This document shows positions 9,176 to 18,414 of a stretch of DNA of 49,791 bases, piece after piece. This DNA comes from Rubripirellula sp. (GTDB lineage: Bacteria > Planctomycetota > Planctomycetia > Pirellulales > Pirellulaceae): positions 1 through 49,791 of the forward strand of contig JAAXJB010000111.1 in the NCBI GenBank assembly GCA_012270065.1, read 5' to 3'. The stretch's first letter is position 1, and each line of letters opens with the position of its first letter. The position numbers and the translations under genes are program-made. The notes beneath the pieces were generated by a model, which ran no database searches, had not been told where the DNA came from, and saw only the letters and a list, made by a program, of their open reading frames with translations.

Positions 9176-10192
9176 ATGGTTAATTTCGAGCGTCGAGGTC
9201 TGTTCTTGATCTTGCTTGCATTCGGAATCTTTTTGCCAGCATTCGCACAGGAGCTTTCTGCGCAAAACTGGGCTGAAAAAATGTTCCAGAAGAAAAACCA
9301 CGATTTTCGGATGGTCGGGCGCGGTACCAAGAGCGTGTATCACTTCGACTTCAGCAACTTGTACGAAGAGGATGTGCATGTTGCGGCGGTCAGGAGCAGT
9401 TGTGGTTGCACTACCCCGACAGTAAGTCAAAAAACACTGAAGACCCACGAAACGGCTTCGGTCAAGGCGACTTTCAACACCAGTAGTTTTGTCGGGCAGA
9501 AGTCAGCCACCATTACCGTGGTATTCGACCGACCTGCCTACGCGGAAGTTCAGCTGAAGGTAAGCGGTTATATCCGAACGGACATCACGTTTGATCCACC
9601 TGAGATCAACTACGGTGAGTTGGCGTCTGGGACGAGTCGAGAGCAGGAGGTCACGATCACCCATCGCGGTAACAGTAACTGGGAAATCACTGATGTGCGT
9701 AGTCATTGTCGGCATTTGGAAGTGCGTCTGGATCCGCCGCGGCGTTCTCCGGGGCAGGTGCAATATCGTATGTTGGTCAAAATTGACGATTCAATGGATG
9801 AGGGTGACATTCGCGAGCGTTTGACTCTGATCAGCAATGATCCACAGTTTCCTACGACTGAAATGGCGATTGCGGGCCGGGTGCGTCCTTCGGTGAGTGT
9901 TTCACCCGCTGCTGTCAGCCTAGGCACCACGTCACCCACTGGCAAGATTTCCCGTCGTCTGGTGGTTCGCGGTGAAGAGCCTTTTGAGATCATGGACGTT
10001 CAGTGCGTGGACCAGAGATTCCAGTTCAAGGTTCCGTCGGGCCGCAAAAAGGTGCACTTGATGACGGTTGAATTCGAGGGTGATGGCAGTGATGATCGCA
10101 TCTCGCAGCAAATCCGCATCGTCACCAGTTTGCCTGGTCAGAAGTCGGCATCCTGTGTGGTTACGGGGACGGTCGCAGGCACTGCGAATTAA
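9176..10192 (+). CDS. Secreted DUF1573 protein
   Basis: Starts with a signal peptide (hydrophobic run about residues 8-24, likely cut near FAQEL). Three immunoglobulin-like beta modules follow. The first contains the DUF1573 hallmark SSCGCTTP, with the paired cysteines at residues 76 and 78, then FVGQKSATITVVFD. Later modules repeat the pattern with LISNDPQFP, another DUF1573/ASPM-SPD-2-Hydin-type trait. DUF1573 proteins are abundant in Bacteroidetes and Planctomycetes and lie in the envelope; function unknown. The CxC pair may bind metal or form a redox pair, which is inference. The gene follows maf by 54 bases. Confidence 0.87.
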   Translation: MVNFERRGLFLILLAFGIFLPAFAQELSAQNWAEKMFQKKNHDFRMVGRGTKSVYHFDFSNLYEEDVHVAAVRSSCGCTTPTVSQKTLKTHETASVKATFNTSSFVGQKSATITVVFDRPAYAEVQLKVSGYIRTDITFDPPEINYGELASGTSREQEVTITHRGNSNWEITDVRSHCRHLEVRLDPPRRSPGQVQYRMLVKIDDSMDEGDIRERLTLISNDPQFPTTEMAIAGRVRPSVSVSPAAVSLGTTSPTGKISRRLVVRGEEPFEIMDVQCVDQRFQFKVPSGRKKVHLMTVEFEGDGSDDRISQQIRIVTSLPGQKSASCVVTGTVAGTAN

Positions 10193-10553
10193 CGTTCTGC
10201 TTGCCGGATGCGGGGCTCGCATGATCGACTCATGGAACTTCACCTCGTGACGGTTCGTGGACGCTGATCTGGTCACGCTTGAAATCACGCTGCAATCTTG
10301 GGATTTTCTTTCCTTCCATTTGCTGCTTTGGGGAAGTTTGGTGCCGCATCTTTGATGCGTTCGTGCCCTGAATTGTTGCCGGGGTTCTTTGATTGGGGTC
10401 GTCATGCTATCGCCGTTGCGCTAGACTCTCACGCATGGCGGGCGCATTCAAAATGTGCTTGCAGTGCATTGCCGCCTGTTCGGGTAATTCAACGCCTGAA
10501 CACGGGCATGTGAACCTTTTTTACCGGTTACAGAGCTACCACGAGTCAGTGCC
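10193..10553. other. Gap upstream of pckA
   Basis: About 360 bases between the DUF1573 gene and pckA. I see no credible open frame, repeat or strong hairpin. It probably holds the pckA promoter and leader. Confidence 0.4.
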
Positions 10554-12152
10554 ATGAGTGTCAACCCAATCGATCTTTCGTGCTACGGTCTGCACGCCGA
10601 AGACATCATTCATAACGCAACTCCAGCACGGCTCTATGAATTTGCGATCACGGATCATCATGCCGTAATCGCTGCTTCGGGAGCCTTGGCAACGAGAAGC
10701 GGAGACAAAACCGGACGAAGCCCCAAGGACAAGCGCATTGTTGATGATCCGGCCTCCTCGGATGATATCTGGTGGGGAGACGTGAATATCAGAATGACGG
10801 AGAGATCGTTCTTGATCAATCGTCAACGCGCTCTGGACTACCTCAATACACGGCCAAGGATTTTCGTATTTGACGGGTATGCTGGCTGGGATCCGAAGTA
10901 CCAGATCAAAGTCCGGGTGATTGCCGAGAGTGCCTATCACGCATTGTTCATGCATAACATGCTGATACGGCCAACATCAGAGCAGTTGCAGGAATTTGGC
11001 GATCCCGATGTGGTGATTTTCAATGCCGGTTCATTCCCTGCAAATCCTTACACGGCGCAGATGACCAGCACGACGAGCATTGATTTGTCCATTGAAAATG
11101 GTGAGCTGGTCATTCTGGGAACGCAGTACGCCGGGGAAATGAAAAAGGGTGTATTCACGGTCATGAATTACCTGATGCCCAAGTTGAATGTACTGAGCAT
11201 GCATTGCAGTGCCAACACGTCGGATGACGATGACGTCTCTCTGTTCTTTGGACTCTCAGGGACCGGGAAAACCACTCTGTCAGCCGACCCGCGTCGACAG
11301 TTGATCGGTGACGACGAGCACTGCTGGACCGATGACGGGGTCTTCAACATCGAGGGGGGGTGCTACGCGAAGGTGATCAACCTCAGCAAGGAAAGTGAGC
11401 CTGAGATTTTTGGCGCAATCCGGTATGGTTCGGTTCTGGAGAACGTTGTTTTTGATGAGGCAACACATGAGGTCAATTATGACGATGCTTCAATCACGGA
11501 AAACACGCGGGTCGCGTATCCGATTGAGTTCATCGAGAACGCAAAAGTCCCCTGTCTGGGCGCCCAACCCAGCAACATCATTTTCCTCACCTGCGATGCC
11601 TTTGGTGTTCTGCCCCCGGTTTCCAGACTGACGCCCGAGCAGGCGATGTATCATTTCATCAGTGGATACACCGCGAAGGTCGCTGGAACGGAAATGAATG
11701 TGACAGAGCCGACCGCAACCTTCAGCGCCTGTTTTGGCGCTGCGTTTCTGGTGTGGCATCCTGCCAAGTATGCCGAATTGCTGGCTGACCGGATTCGCAA
11801 ACATGGAAGTCAGGTCTGGCTCGTCAATACCGGCTGGACCGGAGGAGGCTATGGGGCTGGCGAGAGAATGAGCCTTCAGCACACGAGGGCGATTATCGAT
11901 GCCATTCACGATGGATCGTTGGCAACACGAAAAGGGCGTACAGACCAGTTGTTCGGCTTTGACGTGCCAGTGGAATGCAACGGCGTCCCTTCGGAAATAC
12001 TTTGGCCCAGTGATGCATGGGGCGACAGTGAGGCATACGAAAGTAGCGCCCGGAGACTTGCTGATTTGTTCCAGCAGAACTTTCTGAAGTTTGAGGCAGG
12101 CGCAAGTGAGGCCATTCGCAAAGCTGGTCCAGCATTGGGTCGGGGTGATTGA
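10554..12152 (+). CDS. pckA: Phosphoenolpyruvate carboxykinase (ATP)
   Basis: Cytoplasmic enzyme (EC 4.1.1.49) converting oxaloacetate and ATP to PEP, CO2 and ADP at the entry to gluconeogenesis. Length 532 matches the family. Substrate-binding GRSPKDK is at about 54-60; the kinase P-loop GLSGTGKTT at 233-241, followed by DDEHCWTDDGVFN with the metal-binding aspartates; and TNTGWTGGGYGAGERM near 420-440 in the C-terminal lid. All key residues look intact. The ATG at 10554 begins a typical N-terminus. It stands alone with long gaps on both sides, so it is probably regulated on its own. Confidence 0.97.
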   Translation: MSVNPIDLSCYGLHAEDIIHNATPARLYEFAITDHHAVIAASGALATRSGDKTGRSPKDKRIVDDPASSDDIWWGDVNIRMTERSFLINRQRALDYLNTRPRIFVFDGYAGWDPKYQIKVRVIAESAYHALFMHNMLIRPTSEQLQEFGDPDVVIFNAGSFPANPYTAQMTSTTSIDLSIENGELVILGTQYAGEMKKGVFTVMNYLMPKLNVLSMHCSANTSDDDDVSLFFGLSGTGKTTLSADPRRQLIGDDEHCWTDDGVFNIEGGCYAKVINLSKESEPEIFGAIRYGSVLENVVFDEATHEVNYDDASITENTRVAYPIEFIENAKVPCLGAQPSNIIFLTCDAFGVLPPVSRLTPEQAMYHFISGYTAKVAGTEMNVTEPTATFSACFGAAFLVWHPAKYAELLADRIRKHGSQVWLVNTGWTGGGYGAGERMSLQHTRAIIDAIHDGSLATRKGRTDQLFGFDVPVECNGVPSEILWPSDAWGDSEAYESSARRLADLFQQNFLKFEAGASEAIRKAGPALGRGD

Positions 12153-12603
12153 TCGACTCAGACGAACTGATCCTGACCGTTGCTGTATTTGTGGACTGGT
12201 TGAGGATGGGGATCATTGCGCTGACGAAGCAGGTGAATTGCCTGCCTTTTTTCTGTCAGAGTCGCTGCTCTGTGCGGACTGAAGATGCGTTGCCGATCGT
12301 TGAATGCTCCGCTGATCCAGGCTGTCTTTCGAAGTTCTGTGATCGCTGATCCTGATGCGAAAACAGTCAGCGCCAGTCATGAAAAGTGCCCGGTTCCAGC
12401 GGGGATTGGTCGGGCCGATGGGGAGAACAGCCCGGCATTTCCCAATCAGTCGTACGCGGTGATCTACACCCGCCCGGCGGAACCGCATGGATGAATCTGG
12501 TACATTGATGACAGGTGTTCAGAACGCGGCAGTGGCCGCCGTAGCCGGGTGAACACGGCGGTGTAATCATCGCTGAAGTCTTTCTCGATCTCGTACATGT
12601 ATC
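12153..12603. other. Gap between pckA and sialidase-like gene
   Basis: About 450 bases with no convincing open frame. The one clear structure is a 7-bp inverted repeat CCGCCGT / ACGGCGG at 12536-12542 and 12555-12561, enclosing 12 bases. It is 43 bases before the next start codon, so it could be a leader hairpin or operator for that gene. Confidence 0.45.
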
Positions 12604-13839
12604 ATGTTCAAGAAATGTTATTCCAGACGTACTCTGGGCCGCGTGCTCGGTGGGGGCTTGGTCGTCTCGTTGGGAGGAATGGGTGATCAGGAGGGAAGAT
12701 TCTCCAGCACCGCTCTTGGGCAGGAGGGCGGGTCGAACCCGCAGTCACAGATCGGACCAGTGGCTCGCGTGCATCAGACGAGGGTGATCAGCCGTCAGGA
12801 TCACCACTACTGCGGCTGGCCAACTTTGACCCGACGTGCCGATGGGCAGCTTTGGGTGGTCTGGTCGGGAGGCAGAGAGCAACATGTCTGTCCCTTTGGT
12901 CGGGTTGATGCCATGCGATCCGATGACGATGGCAAAAACTGGACTTGGCCACGAACACTGCTTGATGGTGCGATTGACGATCGGGATGCGGGAATTCTTG
13001 AGACTGCCGATGGGACCCTGTTGGTGACCACCTTCACTTCTTTGGCCTATGTTGATTATCACCTGAAGAAAGCGATCAGGGAAAAGGGTACAAAGCAAGG
13101 TTGGCCGGACGACAGGCTGGACCGCTGGCTTGCGGCACATGACCGCCTGAATGAGAACCAGCGACAGCAGGAACTTGGTCAGTGGATGATACGTTCGACT
13201 GACGGTGGGGTTACCTGGTCGGAGCGATATTCCAGTATCGTCAATAGTCCGCATGGCCCTATCCAATTGGCAGATGGACGACAGTTGTATGCCGGAGTCA
13301 AAATATGGGACCCAGACCGTGGGGTAGGCGTTTGCCAATCCGAAGATGACGGTGCCAGTTGGACCTGGTTAGCGGCAATTCCCACACGTCCGGGCGATGA
13401 TCCGAAGAGATACCATGAATTGCATGCGGTTGAGGCAGTTGATGGAACGATCATTGTTCAGATCCGCAATCATAACTCCGCCAACGATCGAGAGACTCTG
13501 CAGTGTGAATCGAAAGATGGGGGCAAGACGTGGTCGGTTCCTCGCTCCATTGGCGTTTGGGGGCTGCCTTCACACCTGCTCAGGCTGACGGACGGTCGTT
13601 TATTGATGAGCTATGGGTATCGCCGTAAACCTTTTGGCATCCAAGCTCGTATCAGTTCCGATTCCGGCAAGTCCTGGAGTGGTCCGCTGACAGTTGCAGC
13701 GGACGGTTCCAATGGAGACTTGGGGTATCCAAGCACGGTGGAGCTGAATGGCGGAAAACTGCTTACCGTCTGGTATGAACGATTGGATTCGTCGCCCCGA
13801 GCTGTATTGAGGCAGGCAGAGTGGAGTATTCAGTCGTGA
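12604..13839 (+). CDS. Exported sialidase-like (BNR) beta-propeller
   Basis: Five Asp-box repeats (S-x-D-x-G-x-T/S-W) are visible: SDDDGKNW (106-113), STDGGVTW (198-205), SEDDGASW (246-253), SKDGGKTW (303-310) and SSDSGKSW (351-358). They mark the six-bladed fold of sialidases and related glycan hydrolases. The N-terminus has basic residues then a Gly/Val-rich hydrophobic run, consistent with export, possibly Tat-like (SRRTLGRVLGGG). The catalytic Arg triad and Tyr/Glu pair cannot be assigned by eye, so it may be a true sialidase or one of the many planctomycete 'exo-alpha-sialidase' homologues acting on other acidic sugars. A likely role is polysaccharide breakdown beside the sulfatase downstream. 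Confidence 0.85.
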   Translation: MFKKCYSRRTLGRVLGGGLVVSLGGMGDQEGRFSSTALGQEGGSNPQSQIGPVARVHQTRVISRQDHHYCGWPTLTRRADGQLWVVWSGGREQHVCPFGRVDAMRSDDDGKNWTWPRTLLDGAIDDRDAGILETADGTLLVTTFTSLAYVDYHLKKAIREKGTKQGWPDDRLDRWLAAHDRLNENQRQQELGQWMIRSTDGGVTWSERYSSIVNSPHGPIQLADGRQLYAGVKIWDPDRGVGVCQSEDDGASWTWLAAIPTRPGDDPKRYHELHAVEAVDGTIIVQIRNHNSANDRETLQCESKDGGKTWSVPRSIGVWGLPSHLLRLTDGRLLMSYGYRRKPFGIQARISSDSGKSWSGPLTVAADGSNGDLGYPSTVELNGGKLLTVWYERLDSSPRAVLRQAEWSIQS

Positions 13840-14008
13840 ATGGTATTTCAAATCGAAAACGGTTTGGTGAAATGTACGAGAGTGGATGGATCGTGCTTGC
13901 GGAACCTGAAGTGCGAAAGCGACTGGATGGTTTACAGAGCCGGCAGTGCTCCTGGAATCAGCTTTTGTTTTGCTGCTCTTTTCTGCAATCGTCGTCTGAG
14001 GCCAGAGC

Positions 14009-17000
14009 ATGAAATTGATTTTGTCACTCTTCGTGACCTGTGGCTTGATCGCGGTCTGTTGCAAGTCAACCCGAGGTGAAGAACCTGCCCAGGCGTTCCT
14101 CGATGGGTTGCGAGCTCGTGGTTACCACGACACGGCTCTGGAGTATTTGAAAAGCCTTGAGTCCAGTCGCATGGTTCCAGCTGGAATGCGTGACGTTCTC
14201 GGGTATGAAACGGCATTGACACTGGTGATTGCATCTCGCTCTTCGGGCGAACTTGAAGAGAGATATGCGATGCTTGACAGGGCACAGAACCTGTTGCGCG
14301 AATTCATTGAAAAGCAGGGAAGCCATCCAAGGATGTATGCAGCTCGCAGTCAACTGGGAAACCTGATTGTCGAGCGGGCGCGGATCAAAGTCGAGGAAGC
14401 GAAATCCGGAAATGCCGAGGTTCTGAAAGCGGAGGCCAGAAAGCTCTATGACCAGGCATTTAAAGAATGTGGTTTGCTGGAAGCAGCGGTCACGAAAGAA
14501 CTGGATTTGATTCCCAAGGTGCTCAACACGAGAGACCGTGAAGAAGCGAAGCTTGCAGAGAGACGCAAGCAGTTGCGGGCAGATAATCTGCAAACGGAAC
14601 TGCTGGCAGCGGCTATTCGAGAGGAGGCAGCGGATACTGTTCCGGCTGGCTCGAAAGAGCAGACAGATTATCTTGTTGATGCTGCGGCTTTGTACGATGC
14701 GATCTACAAGAAGTACCGAAGCCGTCTGGCTGGGCTTTACGCCCGCATGTATCAGGGACGCTGTAACCATCGCCTTGGACGTACCAAGGATGCTCTCGGC
14801 TACTATGGTGAGCTTCTTGATCAACCCAGTGAACCGCAGGCTTTCTGGGAACTGAAGACCAGGACTTTGCGTTTGGCAATGGAGTCCTGGTTGGATCCAC
14901 AGGAACGTAAGTACATGGAGGCGATCAAACAGGCGACAGCCTGGATTGACGCAGCACCTCGTAGCTCCCAGCGGTCGCCCGATATGTTGGCGATTCGTCT
15001 GAGTCTGGCCTTGGCCCTGCAGATGCGGGCGGAGGAATTTGAAAAACGCCAGTCGCCCGACGTTGCTACCATCCGTAGTTCGTACTCCGATGCGCTCGAC
15101 AACGCGGAATTTGTTGCTGCCGAAGAAGGTGATCTTCAAGACAAGGCAGCGGAACTGGTGCTGTCTCTGGGGGGGCGAACCAAGGTGGATCCCGCGGCTC
15201 CGCCGGAAAACTTCGCTGCAGCACAGAAAAAGGGGAAGGAGTCGCTCGACCAGATGGGGCCGGCTGCACAGGAAATCGTCAAGCTGGAGAGATTGCTGGG
15301 ACGATCAAGTCCGGCGGATCAACCTCGAGTGAAACAGCAGCTCAACGCAGCACGTGAGCGTCTGAACGAGTTTCAGGACAATGCACTTGCGTCCTACCGG
15401 CTCGCCATGCAGCTGGCAGATGACGACACACTCCCGAGCGAATTGAATCTTGTGCGTTACTTTGTCTGTTATTTGTATTTTGCAAAGAACCAGCTTCATG
15501 ACGCGGCAGTGGTGGGTGATTTTGTTGCCCGGAGATTTCCTCAGAGCGCTGGGGCCAAACAGTGTGCCAAGATATCTCTGGCCTGCTATTTGAAACTGCT
15601 GGACTTGCAAGGCGAAGAACAGAACCAATTTGAAATCCAGCGTGTTGCAGATGCGACACGCTGGCTTGCAAATCAGTGGGCCAATACACCCGAGGCAGTC
15701 GAATCACTGTCAACGGTAGTCCCCGTGATGGTAAACGCTGGTGCTCTTGATTTGGCATGCGAATTCACGCAGGCATTGCCCGACGGTTCACGCGAACGGG
15801 CAATGGCCGACCTGATCACTGGCCAGGCATTGTGGGCTGAACAGTTGCGTGGACAGAACTCTGTTGCCAATTCGGGCAAAGCCGGGAACGTTGCGGTGGC
15901 GCCAGATACTGCGGTGGCGCCAGAGAATGCGGTGGAGCCGGAGCGGCCAGGTGGTAAACCTGATGCGGTGACTTTTTTGCTGTCCGGTTACGAGAATCTA
16001 CCCGAGGACACGGTGGTCGATGCGTCAGTTGCTACTGCCATTCTTTCATTGGCGCAGGCATTGATGGCGAGCAGTGGAGTGCAGGCCAATGGTGCTGAAA
16101 AAGGCACGTTGCAAACAGGGAAAATTCTGGAGATCCTGGAAAATCCAACATTCGGGCCACTGGTTTTGATCGCCCAGGAAGATGAATCGGCTGCAAATCC
16201 GCTGTTTGTTCAAGAAGCATTGAGAACTGCTTTGCAGGCCTATGTTGCATCCATGGAAAGTGATCCCGTTGGCATGATGGAAAAAGCCAAGCAGACAATG
16301 ACACGTTTGCGCGAGGCAGTCGGCACGGATGTTGTGGGCAAGAAGCGAATGTTGGCAATCTACGTTTCGCTGGCGCAGACAATGGAGGCCAAAGTGCTTC
16401 AGGCATCGCCCGAATCCAAGAAGCAAATGACGGGTGTCTTTGAGTCATTTTTGGGTGCTTTGAGTGCAGATGCATCTGACCCGGGAACACTCAACTGGGT
16501 CGCTGAAACATTTTCAAGTCTAGGTTCCGGACTGGACACTGGAGCACAAACCTTGAACGAGGATGCCAGGGTCTACTATGACAAGTCGATCAACGCTTTC
16601 CAGAACCTGCTCACCACAAGCGAATTGTCTCCTGCGTTGAAGACGCAGATCAGGGCAAGGTTGGCTGCTGTGAAAGCCAGGAAGCGGGATTTCGCAGGCG
16701 CGATGGCGGACATGGAGACGCTTCTGCGTGATAATCCGAAAGCCGTGAATTTGCAGGTGGAAGCTGCCAGAATTCTGCAGAGATGGGGAGCCAGGGATCC
16801 CAGCAAATTGTCTGAGGCCATCCGGGGCACAGGGACCGGAGAATCTGCCGTGGTGTGGGGATGGGGAAAGATCGCCAATGCGACCATGCCGCATCAGCAG
16901 TTTCGTGACACTTTCTTCGAGGCCAGGTATGAGATTGCGGTATGTCAGTTGGCACTGGCCCGCACGCTGCAAGCAGGATCACGACAGAAACAGTTGGAAG

Positions 17001-17101
17001 CAGCCAGAAAGACACTTGAGGTTACCAGCAAGTTGTACCCGGATCTCGGTGGTGAAATCTGGACAACGAAGTATCAGGAACTGATGCGAAGTGTTCAGTA
17101 A
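14009..17101 (+). CDS. Large secreted TPR-repeat protein
   Basis: A 1030-residue protein with a signal peptide (MKLILSLFVTCGLIAVCCKS) and an almost entirely alpha-helical remainder, with many TPR-like pairs (for example around ALYDAIYKKYRSRLAGLYAR, and near the C-terminus ALKTQIRARLAAVKARKRDF). Such proteins scaffold protein complexes in the periplasm; partners unknown. A low-complexity Val/Ala/Pro stretch near residues 629-646 is coded by an 18-bp tandem repeat. It is followed after 46 bases by a second secreted TPR protein, so the two form an operon and may act together. Confidence 0.82.
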   Translation: MKLILSLFVTCGLIAVCCKSTRGEEPAQAFLDGLRARGYHDTALEYLKSLESSRMVPAGMRDVLGYETALTLVIASRSSGELEERYAMLDRAQNLLREFIEKQGSHPRMYAARSQLGNLIVERARIKVEEAKSGNAEVLKAEARKLYDQAFKECGLLEAAVTKELDLIPKVLNTRDREEAKLAERRKQLRADNLQTELLAAAIREEAADTVPAGSKEQTDYLVDAAALYDAIYKKYRSRLAGLYARMYQGRCNHRLGRTKDALGYYGELLDQPSEPQAFWELKTRTLRLAMESWLDPQERKYMEAIKQATAWIDAAPRSSQRSPDMLAIRLSLALALQMRAEEFEKRQSPDVATIRSSYSDALDNAEFVAAEEGDLQDKAAELVLSLGGRTKVDPAAPPENFAAAQKKGKESLDQMGPAAQEIVKLERLLGRSSPADQPRVKQQLNAARERLNEFQDNALASYRLAMQLADDDTLPSELNLVRYFVCYLYFAKNQLHDAAVVGDFVARRFPQSAGAKQCAKISLACYLKLLDLQGEEQNQFEIQRVADATRWLANQWANTPEAVESLSTVVPVMVNAGALDLACEFTQALPDGSRERAMADLITGQALWAEQLRGQNSVANSGKAGNVAVAPDTAVAPENAVEPERPGGKPDAVTFLLSGYENLPEDTVVDASVATAILSLAQALMASSGVQANGAEKGTLQTGKILEILENPTFGPLVLIAQEDESAANPLFVQEALRTALQAYVASMESDPVGMMEKAKQTMTRLREAVGTDVVGKKRMLAIYVSLAQTMEAKVLQASPESKKQMTGVFESFLGALSADASDPGTLNWVAETFSSLGSGLDTGAQTLNEDARVYYDKSINAFQNLLTTSELSPALKTQIRARLAAVKARKRDFAGAMADMETLLRDNPKAVNLQVEAARILQRWGARDPSKLSEAIRGTGTGESAVVWGWGKIANATMPHQQFRDTFFEARYEIAVCQLALARTLQAGSRQKQLEAARKTLEVTSKLYPDLGGEIWTTKYQELMRSVQ
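15893..15946. repeat. 18-bp tandem repeat inside TPR gene
   Basis: Three consecutive 18-base units beginning gcggtggcgccaga, the third diverged. They code for repeated Ala-Val-Ala/Glu-Pro-Asp/Glu units forming a flexible linker between two helical parts of the TPR protein. The frame is preserved by the unit length. Confidence 0.8.
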
Positions 17102-17147
17102 GTTGGTGTTCGATCCAGATGACTCTTTTTATTGCGGGAATGGGTTC

Positions 17148-18203
17148 ATGACCATGAAGACAGTTTCATTGCTGACTCTCGGATTGTTTTCCGGATTGTT
17201 TTCTCTGGCAATCGGACAGGCGGCATTGGCAGAAGATGACCAGATCTTTCTGAATCAGGGTGCATCTCTGCGTGGAAAAATTGGTCAGGTCTCGCCGTCC
17301 CAGATCGAGATCATCGTTGGTGGAGAGAGTCGACAGTTGAAAACCAATGAAATTCGATTGATCAATTTCGCTGATGAACCGGATGAATTGAGGCAGGGGC
17401 GAGCCCGTGCCGTTGCTGGAAAATATGGTGCCGCTCTGAGTGACCTGAAAAAGGTCGATGCAGAAGCGATCAAACGTCCCCTGATCAAACTGGATTTGCA
17501 ATTCTACCAAGCGTTATGCCAAGGCCGATCTTCTCTGGAATCAGGCTCAGGCAGATCGCAGGCAACGGAGGCCATGCTGGCATTTGTGAGAACAGCTGCC
17601 AACAGTCATCATTTTTTCGATGCTGCAGATTTATTGGGGGATCTTGCTGTTGCACAAGGCGACTATGAAAATGCTGTGAAGTATTACAGCGCAATTTCCA
17701 GCAAAGCACCCTGGGCTGATTATCGGATGCGAGCGTTGATGTCCGAAGCAGATGCGTTGGTGAAGCAACAGCGTTTTGCCGATGCCCAGCAGAAGTATGA
17801 GAGTGCAGCCACACAAGCCGCTGATACGCCTGAAACAAAACGACTGAAACTGATGGCAGCAGTCGGGCGAGGAAGATGTCTCGCCGAAACCAGTGCGGCG
17901 GCGGATGGCATCAAGGTCATCGAGCAGTTGATTCTCGAAAATGATGCCACGGATACAGAGCTTTTTGGACGGGCTTACAATGCCCTTGGCGATTGTCTGC
18001 AGGCAGCCGATCAGCCCAAGGAGGCGTTGATGGCCTATTTGCATGTTGATGTGCTGTTTTATGGTGAAGCGGACATACACGCTGAAGCTTTGTATCATCT
18101 CAGCAAACTTTGGCTCGAGGCCAAGAATCAGGATCGTGCTGCGGCCGCGAAAAATCTGTTGCAAAAGCGTTATGCTGGAAGCATGTGGGCTGGCAAACCG
18201 TGA
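17148..18203 (+). CDS. Secreted TPR-repeat protein
   Basis: The frame is open from 17091, inside the upstream gene, but ATG at 17148 (or 17154) starts a clean signal peptide ending near QAALAEDD. The mature protein (about 325 residues) opens with a small beta domain (residues about 32-70, G-K-I-G-Q-V...I-R-L-I-N) of the SH3-like kind that often precedes TPRs in planctomycete proteins. TPR pairs follow to the end (YENAVKYYSAISS, ADAQQKYESAATQA, ALMAYLHVDVLF). Its neighbour upstream is also a secreted TPR protein, 46 bases away. Probably a periplasmic scaffold or chaperone-like factor; no enzymatic motif. Confidence 0.82.
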   Translation: MTMKTVSLLTLGLFSGLFSLAIGQAALAEDDQIFLNQGASLRGKIGQVSPSQIEIIVGGESRQLKTNEIRLINFADEPDELRQGRARAVAGKYGAALSDLKKVDAEAIKRPLIKLDLQFYQALCQGRSSLESGSGRSQATEAMLAFVRTAANSHHFFDAADLLGDLAVAQGDYENAVKYYSAISSKAPWADYRMRALMSEADALVKQQRFADAQQKYESAATQAADTPETKRLKLMAAVGRGRCLAETSAAADGIKVIEQLILENDATDTELFGRAYNALGDCLQAADQPKEALMAYLHVDVLFYGEADIHAEALYHLSKLWLEAKNQDRAAAAKNLLQKRYAGSMWAGKP

Positions 18204-18414
18204 TTGATCTGAATTGCAATCGTGTACACGGTTTGCAAACCGGTATGGTTGACGTTCGTGAGTTCCATGCAGGCAGGCTCGACACAAGGTCAGACTGGAA
18301 GTGCTGCGTCATGCGCGGCTGATGATGAATTGAGTTGATTCTCAAGTGAGCCATGGACGAGGTGTCCGGCGGCAACGTTGGGGTGTCTGAATCACAGGTA
18401 GTGGGTTTTTCAAT

